NCBI GenBank assembly: GCA_028023455.1
Contig: JAQFVV010012400.1
Location: 13,093,748-13,157,747 of the forward strand
Source: Epiperipatus broadwayi
Taxonomy: Eukaryota; Onychophora; Udeonychophora; Euonychophora; Peripatidae
Reading direction: 5' to 3'
Length of the DNA stretch: 64,000 nucleotides
Part shown: one piece after another, positions 10,813-23,461 of the stretch
Layout: each line of letters starts with the position of its first letter
How positions within the stretch are numbered: the first letter of the stretch is position 1
Translations under genes and position numbers: made by a program
Notes under the pieces: model-generated
Database searches by the model: none
Told to the model about the DNA's origin: nothing
What the model saw: the letters and a program-made list of their open reading frames with translations, nothing else

Positions 10813-11010
10813 TTATAAGCTTGTTAAGGCAACGTTGGTTGTTGCTCCTGCCTTGGATGGATCAAATTCCGACGTTCCATCACGGCAAAGGCAACAAATT
10901 CTTGCCTGACTAGCAGGCCCTAGATAAATTAACAAATTTTCAGCTTCTCGTAGTAACAGCTCTTCAAAAGCAAGATGGAGTATCTTTTCCGCTAGCCTAT
11001 TTATATATTT
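10813..11010 (-). other. Open frame, left-arm mirror of 12368-12565
   Basis: The minus strand of the left arm encodes essentially the same 65-residue frame as the right arm, with an Ala-to-Thr difference near the C-terminus (gca versus aca). It includes the peptide RICCLCRDGTSEFDP. See the right-arm entry for interpretation. Confidence 0.3.
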
Positions 11011-12367
11011 TCACCTTTTTGGAATTTCGTTTGCCTCAGGACCAATCGACTTTTAATTAAACAAAATCATATAATCTAATTTCTACTACTGATAAAGTCT
11101 CTGAGGTGTTATTTTTAATTTACTTTAAAAAATTATTAAAGCATATAAATTATATAATTTTGATTCCGATTTCATTAATTAAATTTCTTTTTAGATGTTA
11201 TAAAATGTTATGGCTTAGCAGATAGTAACGGTATTATGATTTAATGATAACATCTTTTGTTGAAACAAATTCAATCAGTAAACTAGATTTTACTTTTACA
11301 GGTGCGGTCACTAATTGATTTCTTGTTTACACAAAATTCCCATTTTTAATTATAAACCGATGACTTTTATTTTAACTAGATATAAAGAACTTTTAACATA
11401 TTTTCTTTATATTGTTTATTTTAAAAAAAGCAAATTTGACAGATCTTATAAAAAAATACTTTAGTTTCAGTTATATCTATTAAACTTTAAATCAGAAATC
11501 CGTAAATATATTATAAAGAAAACATTTTACATTATTTTTATTTAATCTTAAATATTATATGTACAAATCATTATGCCATAATTTCATGGTTTAAATTATC
11601 CATCCACATACGAGTACAATACAAATATAAAATTTAAATTATCCATCCACATACGAATATAATACAAATATAAAATAAATTTATATTTGTATTATATTCG
11701 TAAGTTATATTTGTATTATATTCGTATGTGGATGGATAATTTAAATTTTATATTTGTATTGTACTCGTATGTGGATGGATAATTTAAACCATGAAATTAT
11801 GGCATAATGATTTGTACATATAATATTTAAGATTAAATAAAAATAATGTAAAATGTTTTCTTTATAATATATTTATGGATTTCTGATTTAAAGTTTAATA
11901 GATATAACTGAAACTAAAGTATTTTTTTATAAGATCTGTCAAATTTGCTTTTTTTAAAATAAACAATATAAAGAAAATATGTTAAAAGTTATTTATATCT
12001 AGTTAAAATAAAAGTCATCGGTTTATAATTAAAAATGGGAATTTTATGTAAACAAGAAATCAATTAGTGACCGCACCTGTAAAAGTAAAATCTAGTTTAC
12101 TGATTGAATTTGTTTCAACAAAAGATGTTATCATTAAATCATAATACCGTTACTATCTGCTAAGCCATAACATTTTATAACACCTAAAAAGAAATTTAAT
12201 TAATGAAATCGGAATCAAAATTATATAATTTGTATGTTTTAATAATTTTTTAAAGTAAATTAAAAATAACACCTCGGAGACTTTATCAGTAGTAGAAATT
12301 AGATTATATGATTTTGTTTAATTAAAAGTCGATTGGTCCTGAGGCAAACGAAATTCCAAAAAGGTGA

Positions 12368-12565
12368 AAATATATAAATAGGCTAGCGGAAAAGATACTC
12401 CATCTTGCTTTTGAAGAGCTGTTACTACGAGAAGCTGAAAATTTGTTAATTTATCTAGGGCCTGCTAGTCAGGCAAGAATTTGTTGCCTTTGCCGTGATG
12501 GAACGTCGGAATTTGATCCATCCAAGGCAGGAGCAACAACCAACGTTGCCTTAGCAAGCTTATAA
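12368..12565 (+). other. Unrecognised 65-codon open frame in right arm (RICCLCRDG peptide)
   Basis: Between two stops the frame reads KYINRLAEKILHLAFEELLL and continues through REAENLLIYLGPASQ and RICCLCRDGTSEFDPSKAG to a stop at 12563-12565. It has no Met start. The C-C-L-C cluster and the amphipathic Leu/Glu-rich helix look protein-like and stand out in base composition from the AT-rich arm. It could be a host exon captured by the transposon, an old transposase fragment or chance. I do not recognise the family. Confidence 0.3.
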
Positions 12566-14539
12566 TAAATAGATGCCATAAGCCGTTAAAAGAACTCACC
12601 TTCGTTCAAATTCAACTACCCCAACTCCAGCTATAGGAATACCATCTTAAATTGTCTCCCAACTAAAGAGAAGATGCCATAAGCCGCCAAAGAACTCACC
12701 TTCCTTCCAGCTCGAGTATCTGTTTTAAAATTATTAAAATCGCAGAGCTCTGTGTAAAATTCAAAATAATCATTATTGCTTCAAAATCAGGTTAGATAAC
12801 TATATTGTAAACTCTTTCTAAAATGTCTTATCAATAATATTTCAATTCTATAAATGACCTACTTTTGTTAATTTCCTTTATTAACTTCTTGTTTTGCTAT
12901 ATAACTTAATCACTGCAGTTATATTTATTTCTCTCTTGCTTATTTTAGTTATTATTAATTATGCCTGTCTTGAAGCGGCGCGCATTTAGTTACGAAAATA
13001 TACTTTTTGAAGATATTATTTAAAATCTTCGTATTGTATTAATTATAGCGTCATTTAGCGCCCCGTTTCGAACCCCGAATTTATAAATAATGGCGACACT
13101 TTGTGCTCGTTATTATTTTGTCATTTAGTAAATAATTAATGTAAATATAAAATGTGGCTTATAAATCCAAACTTTCAACCTTTAATTATTATGTTACTAA
13201 AGATTAAACTAGCCTGGAGTGTAATCATAAGTATATTTTTCTTATTAAAGTATTCGTAAGTCCCTTAAATATACTTTTTCCCTTTAAAAGTTTATTAATT
13301 ATACTTAACTAAGAGATTGAATGGGATAAAGTAAAGTTTGTGTATATATATATTCCCGTCAGTAGCATATATGTATTTCTCATGCTACAGAAGAGTTGGC
13401 TCTTTTAATCAAGCTGACAAAACTACTGTTCATTTAATGTATGGAATTTAATTTATAATATACTTTGACTTGGCGGATGTGAAATTGATCAATATTTTAT
13501 CGTTGTGCTGTTTTTTATATATAAGATGGAGCCACTTTATTATTATATTTTACTTGTGCATAGCGTATTAGTAAAATCTTTATAGCCAACTCTACCTCCA
13601 TAATATGCAATCTTCGGCGTTGAACAGAAGCATTCTTGAAAACCCGTTCGATCTAAAGCTATCTGTGAGGCTTTATATGACATATTTAATATATAAATTT
13701 ATCATAATCGGATGTATTATTAAACTTCATCCAGACTTGGTTTGATTACATGTATAATAGCCACTCGAACTGATGATGAAAGGGCATAACTAATAAGTGG
13801 AATGTAGTGATTTATTATATAGCATAAAATTAGCGCAATTAAATAATTAGCCACAAATTTATTTTGCTAAATGGCCTACCCTAGAGTAATGTTGTTTAGT
13901 AAATAAAATGCCTGCGTGCATTATCCAACGCTAAGTAATGGGTATATATGAAATTGTCAATAAATATAATTCATCATATATCAGTTTCTGTCTCATTAAA
14001 TCAATCCAATTCACTAATTGACCATAGCTATTCATTAGTAAAGCCCCTATTAATATATTAGATTTTATCTGTGGAATGTCTAGTTTTGAAAGAAGGGGGA
14101 AAAAATTAGCTTTTTTTTTAAAAAAAAAAAACCCGATTGTCGTAAAAATTAAAAAAAAAAGATCGATTTTTAAATTTAGAATTGACTTATAGATTAATAA
14201 AATATTTTATGAATAATTATGAGGATTTCTACGTGATAATTTTAGCGTTTTCAAGCGGCCATGATAGCAAATTTCACCGCTCGACTTATAACATTTTGAC
14301 ATAGTGTAAATAATTAAAAAAAAAAAGATCAATTTTTAAAAAAAAAAAAATTTAAAAATACATCCATTTATAAAACTGTGAAATAGCATGTGATACTATT
14401 AAGTTTGAAAGAATATTTAAATAGTTGTAGCTTCTTAATTATTCACACCTGCACATTGTACGCCATTCATATTTTAAGTAGTATGTACATAAATTCTACC
14501 AGTGCGTAGTTTTTCCGTGTGTAACCGTGGAAAAACAGC

Positions 14540-14841
14540 ACCACATAGTGGGCTAGAATCTTGGTAGTCGCTGTTAGCAGACGACACACAAGCTACATGT
14601 GTTTACGGCAATCAGCGCCACCTAGGTTCTTGGTATCTGCTGGTAGCAGACGATGTAAGCTAAATGGGCTTACGCGCTGTGACCAGCGCCACCAAGCGGG
14701 CAGCTATGCTGCCAGCCAGCTGGTGTAATGTTCCTGTGCTTACGCATTGTGAACAGCGCCACCTTTCGGCTGGAATGTGCAATGCTGCACTTGGGGGCCC
14801 TACTGTAATTATTTCTGTGGTTGACCCTGACCAGCGCCTCT
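14540..14841 (-). repeat. Right-arm cluster of GGTGGCGCTG boxes
   Basis: These are mirror images of the left-arm boxes (read CAGCGCCACC on the + strand at 14617-14626, 14687-14696 and 14754-14763, with CAGCGCCTCT near 14832). The left cluster points right and the right cluster points left, so they converge across the 6-kb element. Confidence 0.6.
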
Positions 14842-14873
14842 GGCGGCCACATGGGTCAAAAGTCACAAGTACC

Positions 14874-14881
14874 TTTTCTTC
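14874..14881. repeat. 8-bp target-site duplication, right (ttttcttc)
   Basis: Exact match to 8487-8494. It shows that the palindrome inserted as one unit and argues against an assembly artefact. Confidence 0.85.
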
Positions 14882-17028
14882 ATAAATAATCTTATTTTAT
14901 CTGCATTATTTAGGGCTCCAAATTATCTGAACCTGGTGGTATTTATGCTAAATTGCAATTATATCAGAATATAAAATTGTTGTTTGAATTTCAAAAAAAT
15001 GTAATTAATTAATAATTTATTTATTTACATGAAATCTGCATTTACTGCATTTTTAGAAATATAGATAATAGTGCTGAAACTAATGTTATATAGTTTTGCC
15101 ATTTTGCATACAGAATAATTCAGTATGTAGTGACAAAATTTAAAATAGATCATACTAATAAAATAGATTCAGATTTTTAGTTATAAAAGTTGATTTGATA
15201 TCTTATTAATTTTTCAATTCGTAATTACATTATTTATAATAATAAGAAGCATAAGCAAATAGATTATCAATTTAGGAGTCCATAAACAGAATTTTGAACA
15301 ATTTTATAAATTTTGGAATTGAACAAGGGTTAATTTATGATCAGTAAATTAATAATAGATATAGTAACCAAATCTTCATTGTCTTCTGCATTTTGTAACC
15401 AAATATTTTCCACATGGTGATTTTGTGCTGATTGTCTTTATCAAGGTTAATAATGGGATCATAAAGAAATTTATTTGACAAAAATAAACAACTACTTTAG
15501 TCATAGAAGACTGTTATTTATTAGATGTAAAATTGTAGGTATTATGGTAATTTTTAAAGTTCCCCATCCAAAATTTATTGTTGTTTCTAGTTGAAGGAAA
15601 AAACTAGACTTTACAATAATTTGTTATATTTCATTTCAATATCAGCCTTTCAAGCTAATTGAGCACGCGCCTTTTGAGAGTGTTAAATAAATGAATACTC
15701 TCTTCTTCAATCCAAGATATAGTATTTATGCAGGAATAAAAAGAATCCCTCTTATTCCTACGACTCAAATTCTTTTATATGAGCAAATCTGAAGAACTGT
15801 TGAAGAGAACGTGAGTAGATACTCACTTTAAATTACTATTTACGATGTTATATGGATAATGTAAAAGCATGCGGGGGGGGGGATTACTTGGCTGTCCTAA
15901 TGAGAATTATTAATTTTATCTAATATAAGTTTTTGATATATATTTTTTGGATTAATTTGATCACAAGTGTGACCAATAATCTTGGTATGTGACCTGATTT
16001 ATTGGGACACACATTTTGAAAAAAATATTCCTATTTTGTAAATACAGAATATTTAAGGCAGATTTTTTTGAAATGCTCTTGGAATTATTCCAAAGTTAAT
16101 ATATTTTTATATATTAATAAACTTAAAAAACAAAAATATCTCTGGCAAGATATCCTTAGATAAAAAGAATGGCACCAAATCTTATTTTGCAGTCCTTTAA
16201 ATAAATTGATGTCTGTAAAATATTTTTTGATTGATGTAGATTTATTTTTATCAGAAGATTTGAAATAGCGGATCTATATTTGCCTTATAATTTTTAAGAG
16301 CATCAGGTTATTTGAATAATATGTTATTGATATTATGGATTGCTCATTATAGAAAATTATAATAGATATTTTTTTGTGATTATATTTTGAATGTTTTTAA
16401 TTTCTATTTAATAAAATTACCAAGAATTCTGTCAGATTCCTTATGTATTTAAAAGTATAATTTTATGTAACATTAAAATGTAGAAAAAAAAAAAAAAATC
16501 CTATTGTGTTATTTAATACATATTTTTCTCATTTTGTTGTCTAAATAAATAAGCATAATGATCTTGTTGAAATATATTTGCTAGGATTCTTAGGAAAGTG
16601 AATAATTCAGTATTAGTGAAGTCAACATTATATTGTGTTACTTTCATAATTGCTATAGGTTTCAATGGTTAGCGGCATCATTTTTGAAGCAGAAAATCAG
16701 TGGGTAAATTATAAAGATTATTAGCAATGTGTATGTTTAAATTAATGGGAAAGAAATGATCCAAACTCCATAATTTTTGTATTTATAATGTTTTATTAGC
16801 TAATATCTAATCAAAGATAGCACCTAAATGCCCTTCTCAAGAAGTTTAATAAATTTTTGCTTTCATATAATATAACTAAATTTATATTAATTTTTTTCCC
16901 AATATAAACCTTTTTTATTATTATTATTATTATAAAAAGAAAAAAATAGTTTATTATTTTTTAAATATTCTCTGAGGTAAATTGTTCTTTCATTTTGTTT
17001 TATTAATAAAGTTCCAATTTTTTTAAAG
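14882..17028. other. Intron with a weak foldback remnant
   Basis: Mostly featureless AT-rich intron. At about 15655-15835 there is a degenerate foldback (ctcttcttcaa against ttgaagagaa). Its centre, actcaaattcttttatatgagcaaatct, resembles the loop of the hairpin at 45253-45550. A poly-G run lies at about 15871-15880. A T-rich tract precedes the acceptor at 17028. Confidence 0.35.
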
Positions 17029-17167
17029 GTGGTTTATCAGATGAAAAGGGATTTATTGGTTGTATGCGTTTTATTGATATTGATGGTAGCCGAGTCAATA
17101 TATTAAGTATACGACCAGAAGATAGAAGCTCTGAAGTTTTATTAGATTCCTGTAATATGATCGACAG
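17029..17167 (+). CDS. Nrx-IV: Neurexin-IV exon: end of LamG domain
   Basis: It encodes GLSDEKGFIGCMRFIDIDGS...LDSCNMIDR. GFxGCMR and the downstream DSC are the conserved C-terminal disulfide hairpin of neurexin-type LamG domains. The first two bases complete the Gly codon split by the previous intron (LIGG|GLSDEKGF). The exon ends with two bases of an Arg codon (phase 2), which the next exon completes. The acceptor is ttttaaag and the donor is gtaact. The upstream intron is 12.2 kb and holds the giant foldback. Confidence 0.9.
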
Positions 17168-18036
17168 GTAACTAATACAAAGTGTTTTATATATATATTC
17201 TATTTTTATATTCTTACCATAATAAATGTCTTGCTGATAGCTTAATTCATTTATTTGTGATATGTACATATTGAAGACATGTAATCTAGGGAAGAGTTTA
17301 AAATCAGCATGATAAAAAAAAAAAACAATATTTAAATAGTTAAATTAGATGATCAAACTAAATATAATATTCACAGACTATTCTTATTAACTGTTTCTAT
17401 CTTCTCTTAATTACATGTACATATTGAAGACATGTAATCTAGGGAAGATTTGTATACATTTTTTTATGTATGTGTTTACATTTATTTACTATAGTGTAAG
17501 TACACCAGTCCTTATTTTATATTTATTATAATGCTTCTTATAAAAATAATTAATAGATTTGATATAATTTTGGTTTTTATATTTATTTAATAAAGGTTAA
17601 ATGAAAAAAAAAATATTAATAATTATACAAACTTAGTATATTTTTTGGGTGTTAGAGATTTTTACAAATGATTAAATATATATTTGTGACAAATAACAAT
17701 TTTTATCACCCTTTATCGTTACAATTAGTTCAGCTCAGCTGGTGAAAATAATGTAAGAAAAGGAAAATTGTTAAATATAAGACATTTTTTTATTATTATT
17801 AATATTATTATGATTGCAGTTGGAAATTTATAAAGTGTAACTGGAAATCTCAAAGTATTCGGTTTTTAAAATGTAAAGTCTCTGTCTATATTTTTTAACT
17901 CTTGAAGAATGAAAGTAAAAATGCAAAATCATGAAAGAAATAATTATTGGATATACAGTATCAGTCAGAATAAAAAAGTTGCTGTGAGTGTAATTGAAAT
18001 TCACCATCTTACATTGGTTTTGAATATACCATAGTT
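17168..18036. other. Intron with a 34-bp direct repeat
   Basis: The sequence tgtacatattgaagacatgt followed by aatctagggaaga occurs at about 17263-17295 and again at about 17416-17448. Otherwise it is AT-rich intron. Confidence 0.5.
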
Positions 18037-19189
18037 GGTACTGTTCTATTAGCCATTATACATTGCTTGATGATGCTGTTTCTGTCCAAAAGCATATCAA
18101 TATAACGTTCCCGGGCCAGCCGACTTTTTTATTATTTATGTTATTCTTCTAATACTAAATTAAACGTTTAAACAAAACTTCTAATTTACGTTATTCTTCT
18201 AATATTAAAGTAGGCCGGCTGACTTCCCCCCCCTTCTTCAAATTTACGTTATTCTTTTAATACTAAATTAAACATTTAAACAAAAGTAAAACAAAAAACA
18301 CTTCATTAAAAAAGTAATCAGCTTTTTTTTTTTTTTTTGAAGAAAAAAAACTTTTAATTGATGATTGCATTACAAAGAAATCACAACAACAACACACATT
18401 GATTCCAATAACAACTAGTTCTCGCTTGTTAGGATGGCCCTGAACAGGTTGGTGAGCTTGTCATGGCTCCAGTAATACATGAGCCATAACGCTTTGAGGA
18501 AGGGCATCCTGGAACCCTCGAACCACATACCCTTCCAAATCGAGACGGTTCGCCTGCAGGCACAGGAGTAGCATAAAAACTGCCAGCTTTGCCTGTGAAT
18601 CCTCATCTCTTTATCACCCACACATTGCTTGGCATGTGGCAGGATGTTTTGTGCCTTGCAGAAAGGCAATAGTGTTAGCTTCTGTGTATGGCAACTCCCA
18701 TACTTTGAAATGTTTGCTGTTGCCTTCAGCCATTTTATTTCTCTCGTTGAGAACGAGACATTTCATGTGAATCTGTTGAATTGTGCTCTACCATAGCCTT
18801 TGCAAATTTCTCCCAGATTCCAAGCTGCACAGGAAGCGCGTTGACAAGCTGACAATTATCATTACGCACTACTATGTCAGTTGCTGTGGGAGACAATTAG
18901 TTTGGAAGCAGATTTCAAGAATTCTAGGAAATTGAAGTACAGCCACCTTCATATCAAATGGTAATGAACTGGCATTACTGATCATATGCATAAAGTGTGG
19001 CCACACAAAGCTGGGCATACGATTTCTGTGCGTTTGCATAGAAAACAACACCATCATGTGGCCCAAAACTGCTATTGTGATCCTAGTGTTGTATTAGCCG
19101 TAGGTTTGACTGCGTAAATGGCATACTTCTGAGTTTTTACAGAGAAACAGCTCCATCAAAATATATAAAGTGCCTCTCTGCAATTACAT
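18037..19189 (-). mobile_element. Degenerate Merlin (IS1595-like) transposon
   Basis: The left end GGTACTGTTC carries GATGATGCTG exactly 32 nt in. The right side has the inverted box CAGCTCCATC (19148-19157), which puts the right end near 19188-19189. No 8-bp target duplication is visible, so the boundaries are approximate. Inside are about three degenerate ~60-bp tandem units (18120-18290, repeating ttattcttctaatac) and a broken minus-strand transposase (18415-18733). Confidence 0.6.
18415..18733 (-). pseudogene. Merlin/IS1595-family transposase N-terminal fragment
   Basis: The minus strand starts MAEGNSKHFKVWELPYTEAN, then a single frameshift near 18664, then KAQNILPHAKQC, WQFLCYSCACRRTVSIWKGM and WFEGSRMPFLKALWLMYYWS. 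This is the N-terminal Cys-containing region of IS1595/ISXO2/Merlin transposases (W-x-C...C-R-R...R-G-x-W-F-x-x-S...YYW). The order matches the copy at 57100-57431 and the start of the fragment at 32854. The catalytic DDE region is absent. It is inactive, given the frameshift and truncation. Confidence 0.65.
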
Positions 19190-21037
19190 TTTTAACAGAA
19201 TTTTTAGTTAAGCAAATTTTTTTATTTTATTTCTGTTATGTGTATAATGGTTTGAAATCAGTCATCATGTTTGACTTATATAAGTATCTTCATAAACTAT
19301 GTTATTCTGTCTATTAAATGCCTTAGTTCCCATGTAATTAGAGACCTTTTTTTTGTGGAAAACTTGTTACAAAAGAAATGTAAGCAATCAGAGAAAGATG
19401 AATAATGTAGGATAAATATAATCTTTTTTTCTTCTTTCCTGTGTAAATTGTTTAAACTTAAAATAATCCCTCACTCATATTTATAATTTCATCCATGAAC
19501 CTTGAATTCCAGAGTCTGCCACTCTTAATTTCTTTTTATACATTATAATCTATAATAGGAAAATAATATTTAGGGTTTTTTTTATTGCAAAGCTAAATTT
19601 TGTATCACATGAAATAAGAGTAATGTGTAATAAATAATCTATTGAAATCATTTAAGTTACATAGCATTTTTTTAAAAATTAAATTATGAGATTAGATGCA
19701 AAAAAACTTTTTAATTATTATTAAAAGATACTTTTCTACATATTTAGAATCATAATTTATTCTTCAATATTGATTATTATTATTTACAATTGTTTAATTA
19801 ATTTCTATATTAAATTTATTGAATAAATTTTGTTATTGAAAAATTAACAATTATTGTTTCTTTAAATATTCTATAATTGTAGTAACAGTAGTTATTAATT
19901 TATTCCATAGGTTTCATCCTTGATTTAGGTATAGTATGATGTGCATAATAGAAAGATAGAAAAGATGATTGTGAGCCTGAATTTAATTATTAAGAGATAG
20001 GGATGTGCATTAAAGCCATTTTGTGATATATCAAAACTAAATGTGTAATATAATCATAACAGTGTATCCTTAATTCATTTATTTTGATGTGTTATTATCC
20101 GAAATGTTAATAGGTCTCTCTGTGAAATATCTGTAATCCAATTCTTGAAAGGCTCTTAATCCTCTAATAACATTCTAATGGGTAATTTATTACATTTTAT
20201 GCCCTGTATGGTTTGATGCAGTGATAGAGTAATAGACCCAAACTTTAGGATCACTTCTAATACTCAAACTTCTAATGAACTCCAGAGCAGTAAACTATTC
20301 GATTATTATATTATATGACCTATAGTATATGAGTTTTTTAAATATTATGTTTGAGTTATTGAATTTCTATGGCAAGTTTTACTGAATGGGTCTAGATTAT
20401 GGAGATAGCTATTATTATGATTGTTCTAGGAAAATCATCCCACATATTAAAGATCATCTCACAAAATCATCAATAATTATACCATAGAATCAACCTCACT
20501 GGAAGGGAGAATATGTCAGTATATAGGAGAAATCATATGAAATTGAGCATCCTTACGTGCTTTTTAATCTGGTGCTGAAGTTGATTTTTCATGCACATTT
20601 TTTTTTGATTCTTGTTCTTTTATGTGTTGTTGTTTTATACATATATAATATCATTTATGCACCTTCATTAATAACTTTTTACAATGCAATCAAATAAAAA
20701 TGTACTTCTTGATATTTTCTTAGTTTCAACGGATTAGTCTTCATCAGAACCCCCTCCAACATTTTTTCTTTCTCTGACATTCAATATCTCTTCCGCTTGC
20801 CAATAATGGCTTATCTAATATAATTCCTCACTCCCTTTCCATTATATCAAGTTAGCACAGTCAGTGTACACCATCTCTTTTTCCCATCATGCCTATTGTT
20901 ACAATATATAGTGCTAAAATTTCCTAAAATATTAAATTGGGAACCAATGACCTTGTTTTTAATTTCCTCTTATGAGATGCTTATCTCAATGCTATTCATA
21001 TATTCATAAATTTTTTGTGAACTTTCATTTTTATATA
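19190..21037. other. Intron, no feature seen
   Basis: AT-rich intron sequence. I see no coding motif, RNA gene or repeat boundary. Confidence 0.45.
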
Positions 21038-21045
21038 TAAGTTTT

Positions 21046-21610
21046 GGTACTTTTTATTATATCCTACCTACCAAGCTTGGCAGCCATTTTTTTGTTTAAA
21101 TATACACTTTCAGGGACCTACAAATTTTTCTTAAAAAGTTTATTTCAATTTTTTTTATTATTATTTACATTAAAACATTGTTTCTATTTTTTTTTTAAAA
21201 TATTAATGCAAAAAAATAATAAAGTGGAAATATTAATTATAATAAATAAAACAAATATTACAGTGTGTAAAAACTGATGTCTATATATTAAAACAGTAAT
21301 AAGATATTCTCACCATAAAAACATTTTACATATTTTGTGGAAAAAAATAGATGAAACATCTTTATATGCATTGTTTATAAAGAAGGATGGGGATATTTGA
21401 CTTGTTTTAATATATGTAGACATCAGTGTTTGTGTTATATTTACCTTTTATTTATTATTGTTAATTATATTTCTACTTTATTATTTTTTGTATTAATATA
21501 AAAATAAAATAAAATAAACCTTCTGAATGGAATTTATAGACCCTGAACATGTTTATGTATAAACAAAAAATGGCTGTCAAGTTTGTTATATAGGATAACA
21601 TACAAGTACC
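21046..21610. mobile_element. 565-bp MITE with GGTACTT ends
   Basis: The left end GGTACTTTTTATTATATCCT and right end (reverse complement GGTACTTGTATGTTATCCTA) continue as inverted repeats into ...CTTGGCAGCCATTTTTT and ...CTTGACAGCCATTTTTT. The flanks taagtttt (21038-21045) and tatgtttt (21611-21618) match at 7 of 8. Terminal GGTACTT and 8-bp targets link it to the giant foldback, but the GATGGCGCTG box at +32 is absent. It has no coding capacity; the ORF inside is low-complexity. A related 106-bp piece lies at 37026-37131. Confidence 0.7.
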
Positions 21611-21618
21611 TATGTTTT

Positions 21619-22984
21619 ATATAAGTGCTTGCCATTAGTATAAAGTGGCCAAATATACTTTTAGCATAAATGCATATAATGCAGAAAAATGATAGAAATC
21701 ATTTACAATAAATACATTTCTTAATATGAAATACTTTAAATGCGAATATTTAAATATCTTATTTTTATTAGATTAAAATATTGTTTTATGAATTTTGATT
21801 TATTGAAGCACAGTTCAAGTATATGTTATAGTAAATGCACAATCATTTTAGCCAATGATGGATATGTATTTTATTAAATTGGTAAAAATGCATTATTATA
21901 CTTTGTAGATGGTTCAAAAATAAAGTAATATAGAATATATTATTACTGTTATTACAAACATTAAATGTAAGCTACAAGGAATATGGAATACTTTTATAGT
22001 AACATATGCTTCAGATAACATCAGAAAGTACTACAATTCAGCCTCATTAATTATTCTTTCTACTAACATGGGTTGTTTGACAGTTGTGTAAAATAGTTCC
22101 ACAATTAATGCAGATATTAAATGTATTCTAAGAAAATGCAGTGCTTAGCTTTATTATCCTTTTGCCAAAGTCAAAAAATATTTAAAATTATCATATAACT
22201 GAGAATTCTCTGACCTGGTTTGATTGGATAAGCAGATTGGCTTGGGTTCAAAACTATAGTGTGTTTGAAATTTTTGCTAATTTAAATGGCATAATAGCAG
22301 TAGGATGGCATCTGGATGGATTTGTATAGTACAGTGTTTCTTATTTAGAAAATGAGTAGCCAGAAACGAATCAGACTTTATGGATGACACTACCATTGGA
22401 TGTCTTGATTTTTCATGTTCACAAAAGTAACTTTACAACCATCTGTATTAATGCAATGAAAAGAAAGTTATTGCTGTTTTTTAAGATTGATTTTGTTATA
22501 AAGTATAAAGAAATTTAAAATACATATTAAAATTAGATATATTTCACACACACAAAAAATATACTATTACTTTTTGATAAAAATATTGTTTGAAATGGCA
22601 CATAATTGCACTTTTCTAAACATGTTGGTTTTTATTAACTTGCTACTGTAACTGCTTGTTTTTTAATTTTTTATAATAAGAATACAATGAAAAATAACTT
22701 TTCCAATTAAAATAAACCTAAGAACAAAAATGTTAATATTAAAAATCATCCTGTTAATAATAATAATGAAAAACTGACTGAGAAGATCGGAAGATATCTT
22801 GTCATAAGGCTTTGAAGATTTTTAAGAATTTTGTAAATAATATCTACTTTAAGAATGTAATCTGGAATATGAAAAATAATATGAAGTTAAAAATCAAAGG
22901 TAATATGTAAAAAATTAATAAAGAGAATAGCTTCAGTGAAAATAGCTGAGAACTCCATAAAATATAATATTAAAATTAACGTGA
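21619..22984. other. Intron, no feature seen
   Basis: AT-rich intron. A ggttcaaaac string near 22248 resembles a pol III B box, but no A box or tRNA fold is convincing. Confidence 0.4.
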
Positions 22985-23346
22985 TTGGTTACTGAAGCAG
23001 ATAGTGAGATTGAATTTAATTTCACTGAAATTACTACTGATAATTCAGAAGCTAAATTAAGTGAAATTTTTGGTTTAGATAATTTGTCTTATCAGGATAA
23101 ACTTAAAAAGATATTATTTGGAAGTGAATGTTGCTCAATCACATTTTGCACAATATGTGGGGTTTCATTGGTGGAAGCGGCAAAGAATATTTACATTTAA
23201 AATTAATACTAACAAATATAGTTGTCATTACTAAGATTTTAGTCCTGATGTTGAATAAAAGAATGGGTCCTATTACAATGACTTTCTTTTGTTTCCTTAT
23301 GTGCATTAACTTATGGATTGAATCTGAAGACTTTATGGATGATTAG
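22985..23346 (+). pseudogene. Unidentified coding-like remnant
   Basis: One frame gives an acidic stretch (EADSEIEFNFTEITTDNSEA) then KLSEIFGLDNLSYQDKLKK and FCTICGVSLVEAAKN. An overlapping frame continues to LWIESEDFMDD. The composition is more protein-like than the surroundings, suggesting a broken ORF of a mobile element. I do not recognise a family. Confidence 0.2.
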
Positions 23347-23461
23347 TTATGCTACTTTATTTGTTGGTTGCAAAGATTTTTTAGTATCTGCATAAATGAT
23401 AAAGATAGGAAAAAACATTACTGTAAAAGAACTTGATAACAGTTGAATATATGATCTAGAG

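Larger units (their letters stand above)
8495..14873. mobile_element. Giant 6.4-kb foldback element, Merlin-like ends
   Basis: The two halves are near-perfect reverse complements over about 3.18 kb each. The first 55 bases differ from the reverse complement of the last 55 at one position, and matches continue to the centre at about 11675-11679, a 5-nt loop. The ends read GGTACTTGTGACTTTTGACC. They start with GG and have exact 8-bp duplications (ttttcttc), as in Merlin/IS1595-type elements. A box AGAGGCGCTG lies 32 nt from the end, as in the neighbouring Merlin-like copies. No transposase is encoded, so it would be mobilised in trans. The AT-rich interior has a GC-richer block at each end and another at about 10.65-10.95 kb with its mirror at 12.4-12.7 kb. 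Class by termini is likely; mechanism of arm formation is unknown. Confidence 0.85.

Noticed and set aside
8495-14873. Assembly artefact as the explanation for the palindrome
   Set aside because: The exact 8-bp duplication outside both ends, scattered differences between arms and unrelated flanks on the two sides favour a real insertion, although long reads would settle it.
22200-22330. Possible tRNA-derived SINE (ggttcaaaac resembles a B box)
   Set aside because: No A box at the right distance, no cloverleaf, no tail or target duplication.
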